Made by a program: the position numbers and the translations under genes. A model generated the notes under the pieces. That model was not told the origin of the DNA. It did not search any database and was given only the letters and a program-made list of their open reading frames with translations. Shown here piece after piece: positions 5,964-6,693 of a stretch of 6,693 bases of DNA (its first letter is position 1; every line of letters starts with the position of its first letter). Source of the stretch: Quisquiliibacterium sp. (GTDB lineage Bacteria > Pseudomonadota > Gammaproteobacteria > Burkholderiales > Burkholderiaceae_E); contig JAURMJ010000032.1 in the NCBI GenBank assembly GCA_030830765.1, positions 1 through 6,693 of the forward strand, in the 5' to 3' direction.

Positions 5964-6693
5964 ACGGCCTCCAGGATGCTCAGGTAGTTGGCAACCCCTG
6001 CGCCGCCCATGTTGAACACCGCACCGAGCCGCGCATTGGCAATCTGCATCCCCTGCGCATCGCCGGTCAGCTGCATCGCCATCATCGCGTGCTGCGACAC
6101 ACCGGTGGCCCCGATCGGATGGCCACGCGACTTCAGCCCACCGGACGGATTGACCGGCAGGCGGCCGTCCTTGTGCGTGATGCCATCCAGAATGACCCGA
6201 GCGCCCTGCCCATGAGGGGCCAGACCCATCGCTTCGTACTCAAGCATCTCGGCGACGGTGAAGCAGTCATGTGTCTCGACCACATTCAGATCATTCAAGC
6301 CAATCCCGGCATCAGCCAGCCCGCGCGACCAGGCCATCGCAGCACCTTCGAAACGGGTCGGATCACGGCGCGACAACGGCAGGAAATCATTGGCCTGCGC
6401 ACGCGCACGCCAGCGTACTGCCGGCATGCGGGCATTGCTCGAGGGCTGCATCGACAGCACAAGGGCGGCTGCGCCATCCGAAACGAGCGAGCAGTCGGAC
6501 CGCTTCAACGGTCCGGCAACGAACGGATTCTTCTCCGAAGGCGTGCGGCAGAAATCAAAGCCCAGATCGCGGCGCATGTGCGCATACGGGTTATCGACAC
6601 CATTGCGATGATTCTTGGCGGAGATTGCGGCCAGCGCATCGGATTGATCACCGAAGCGCGCGAAGTATTCGTTCGCAATCTTGCCGAAGATGC
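5960..6693 (-). CDS. SCP2-type thiolase (acetyl-CoA acetyltransferase-like), N-terminus off the window
   Basis: The reading frame runs from the right edge to TGA at 5960, giving 243 residues; about 140-160 N-terminal residues, including the nucleophilic Cys region, lie outside. The visible part opens IFGKIANEYFARFGDQSD and continues without a stop through the ATG at 6577, which is internal. Thiolase signatures: the HDCF motif (visible residues 141-144, bases 6260-6271), the hallmark of SCP2-type thiolases, whose Cys serves in catalysis in place of the C-terminal CxG Cys; NPSGGLKSRGHPIGATG (181-197) with the catalytic His in GHP; and a C-terminal NMGGAG where classical thiolases have C-x-GG. 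It would cleave a 3-oxoacyl-CoA with CoA, or act as a retro-aldolase as Ltp-type relatives do; those often need a DUF35 OB-fold partner, not seen here. It is the first visible gene of the operon and overlaps the ligase start by 4 bp. Confidence 0.92.
   Translation of the reverse strand, partial: IFGKIANEYFARFGDQSDALAAISAKNHRNGVDNPYAHMRRDLGFDFCRTPSEKNPFVAGPLKRSDCSLVSDGAAALVLSMQPSSNARMPAVRWRARAQANDFLPLSRRDPTRFEGAAMAWSRGLADAGIGLNDLNVVETHDCFTVAEMLEYEAMGLAPHGQGARVILDGITHKDGRLPVNPSGGLKSRGHPIGATGVSQHAMMAMQLTGDAQGMQIANARLGAVFNMGGAGVANYLSILEAV

Noticed and set aside
5376..5987. Plus-strand open frame of 203 codons antisense to the acyl-CoA ligase
   Set aside because: It is a mirror of a well-supported gene, with no domain signal and a biased composition.
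6575..6577. ATG at 6577 as the true start of the thiolase
   Set aside because: The frame continues upstream to the window edge with thiolase-like sequence, so this Met is internal.

Overview
The window looks like the chromosome of a Gram-negative proteobacterium, most likely a betaproteobacterium of the Burkholderiales type. The reasons are the style of the proteins (an SCP2-type thiolase beside an AMP-dependent acyl-CoA ligase, a DapA-superfamily aldolase with a GTNSE motif), a small outer-membrane-type lipoprotein, and moderately high GC. The organism call is inference; no rRNA or tRNA gene is present to confirm it.

Left part (1-1145): bases 1-130 hold no gene I can assign, although several frames stay open and a 6-bp inverted repeat lies at 58-74. 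A six-helix PAP2-family membrane phosphatase is on the minus strand (131-823). It is divergent from a 69-residue lipoprotein on the plus strand (936-1145), and the 112 bp between them carries a reasonable promoter for the phosphatase.

Middle part (1146-2404): a 263-bp intergenic stretch with a consensus TATAAT leads into a plus-strand diguanylate cyclase (1409-2404), with six membrane segments followed by an intact GGEEF domain. It would make the second messenger c-di-GMP at the inner membrane.

Right part (2420-6693): four minus-strand genes are packed tightly enough to be one operon, transcribed from beyond the right edge: an SCP2-type thiolase (cut by the window edge), an AMP-dependent acyl-CoA ligase, a DapA/N-acetylneuraminate-lyase superfamily protein, and a D-2-hydroxyacid dehydrogenase. 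The genes are coupled by a GTGA stop/start overlap, a gap of 22 nt or less, and a Shine-Dalgarno that touches the previous stop codon. The set suggests breakdown of a carboxylic acid: CoA activation, C-C cleavage or thiolysis, Schiff-base aldolase chemistry on a 2-oxo acid, then reduction or oxidation at the 2-position. The substrate cannot be read from the sequence. The operon converges on the cyclase gene with only 15 bp between stop codons and no evident intrinsic terminator.

I see no mobile element, CRISPR array, tRNA or rRNA, and no clear defence or novel multi-gene system. The most interesting content is the uncharacterised catabolic operon and several departures from canonical active-site signatures.
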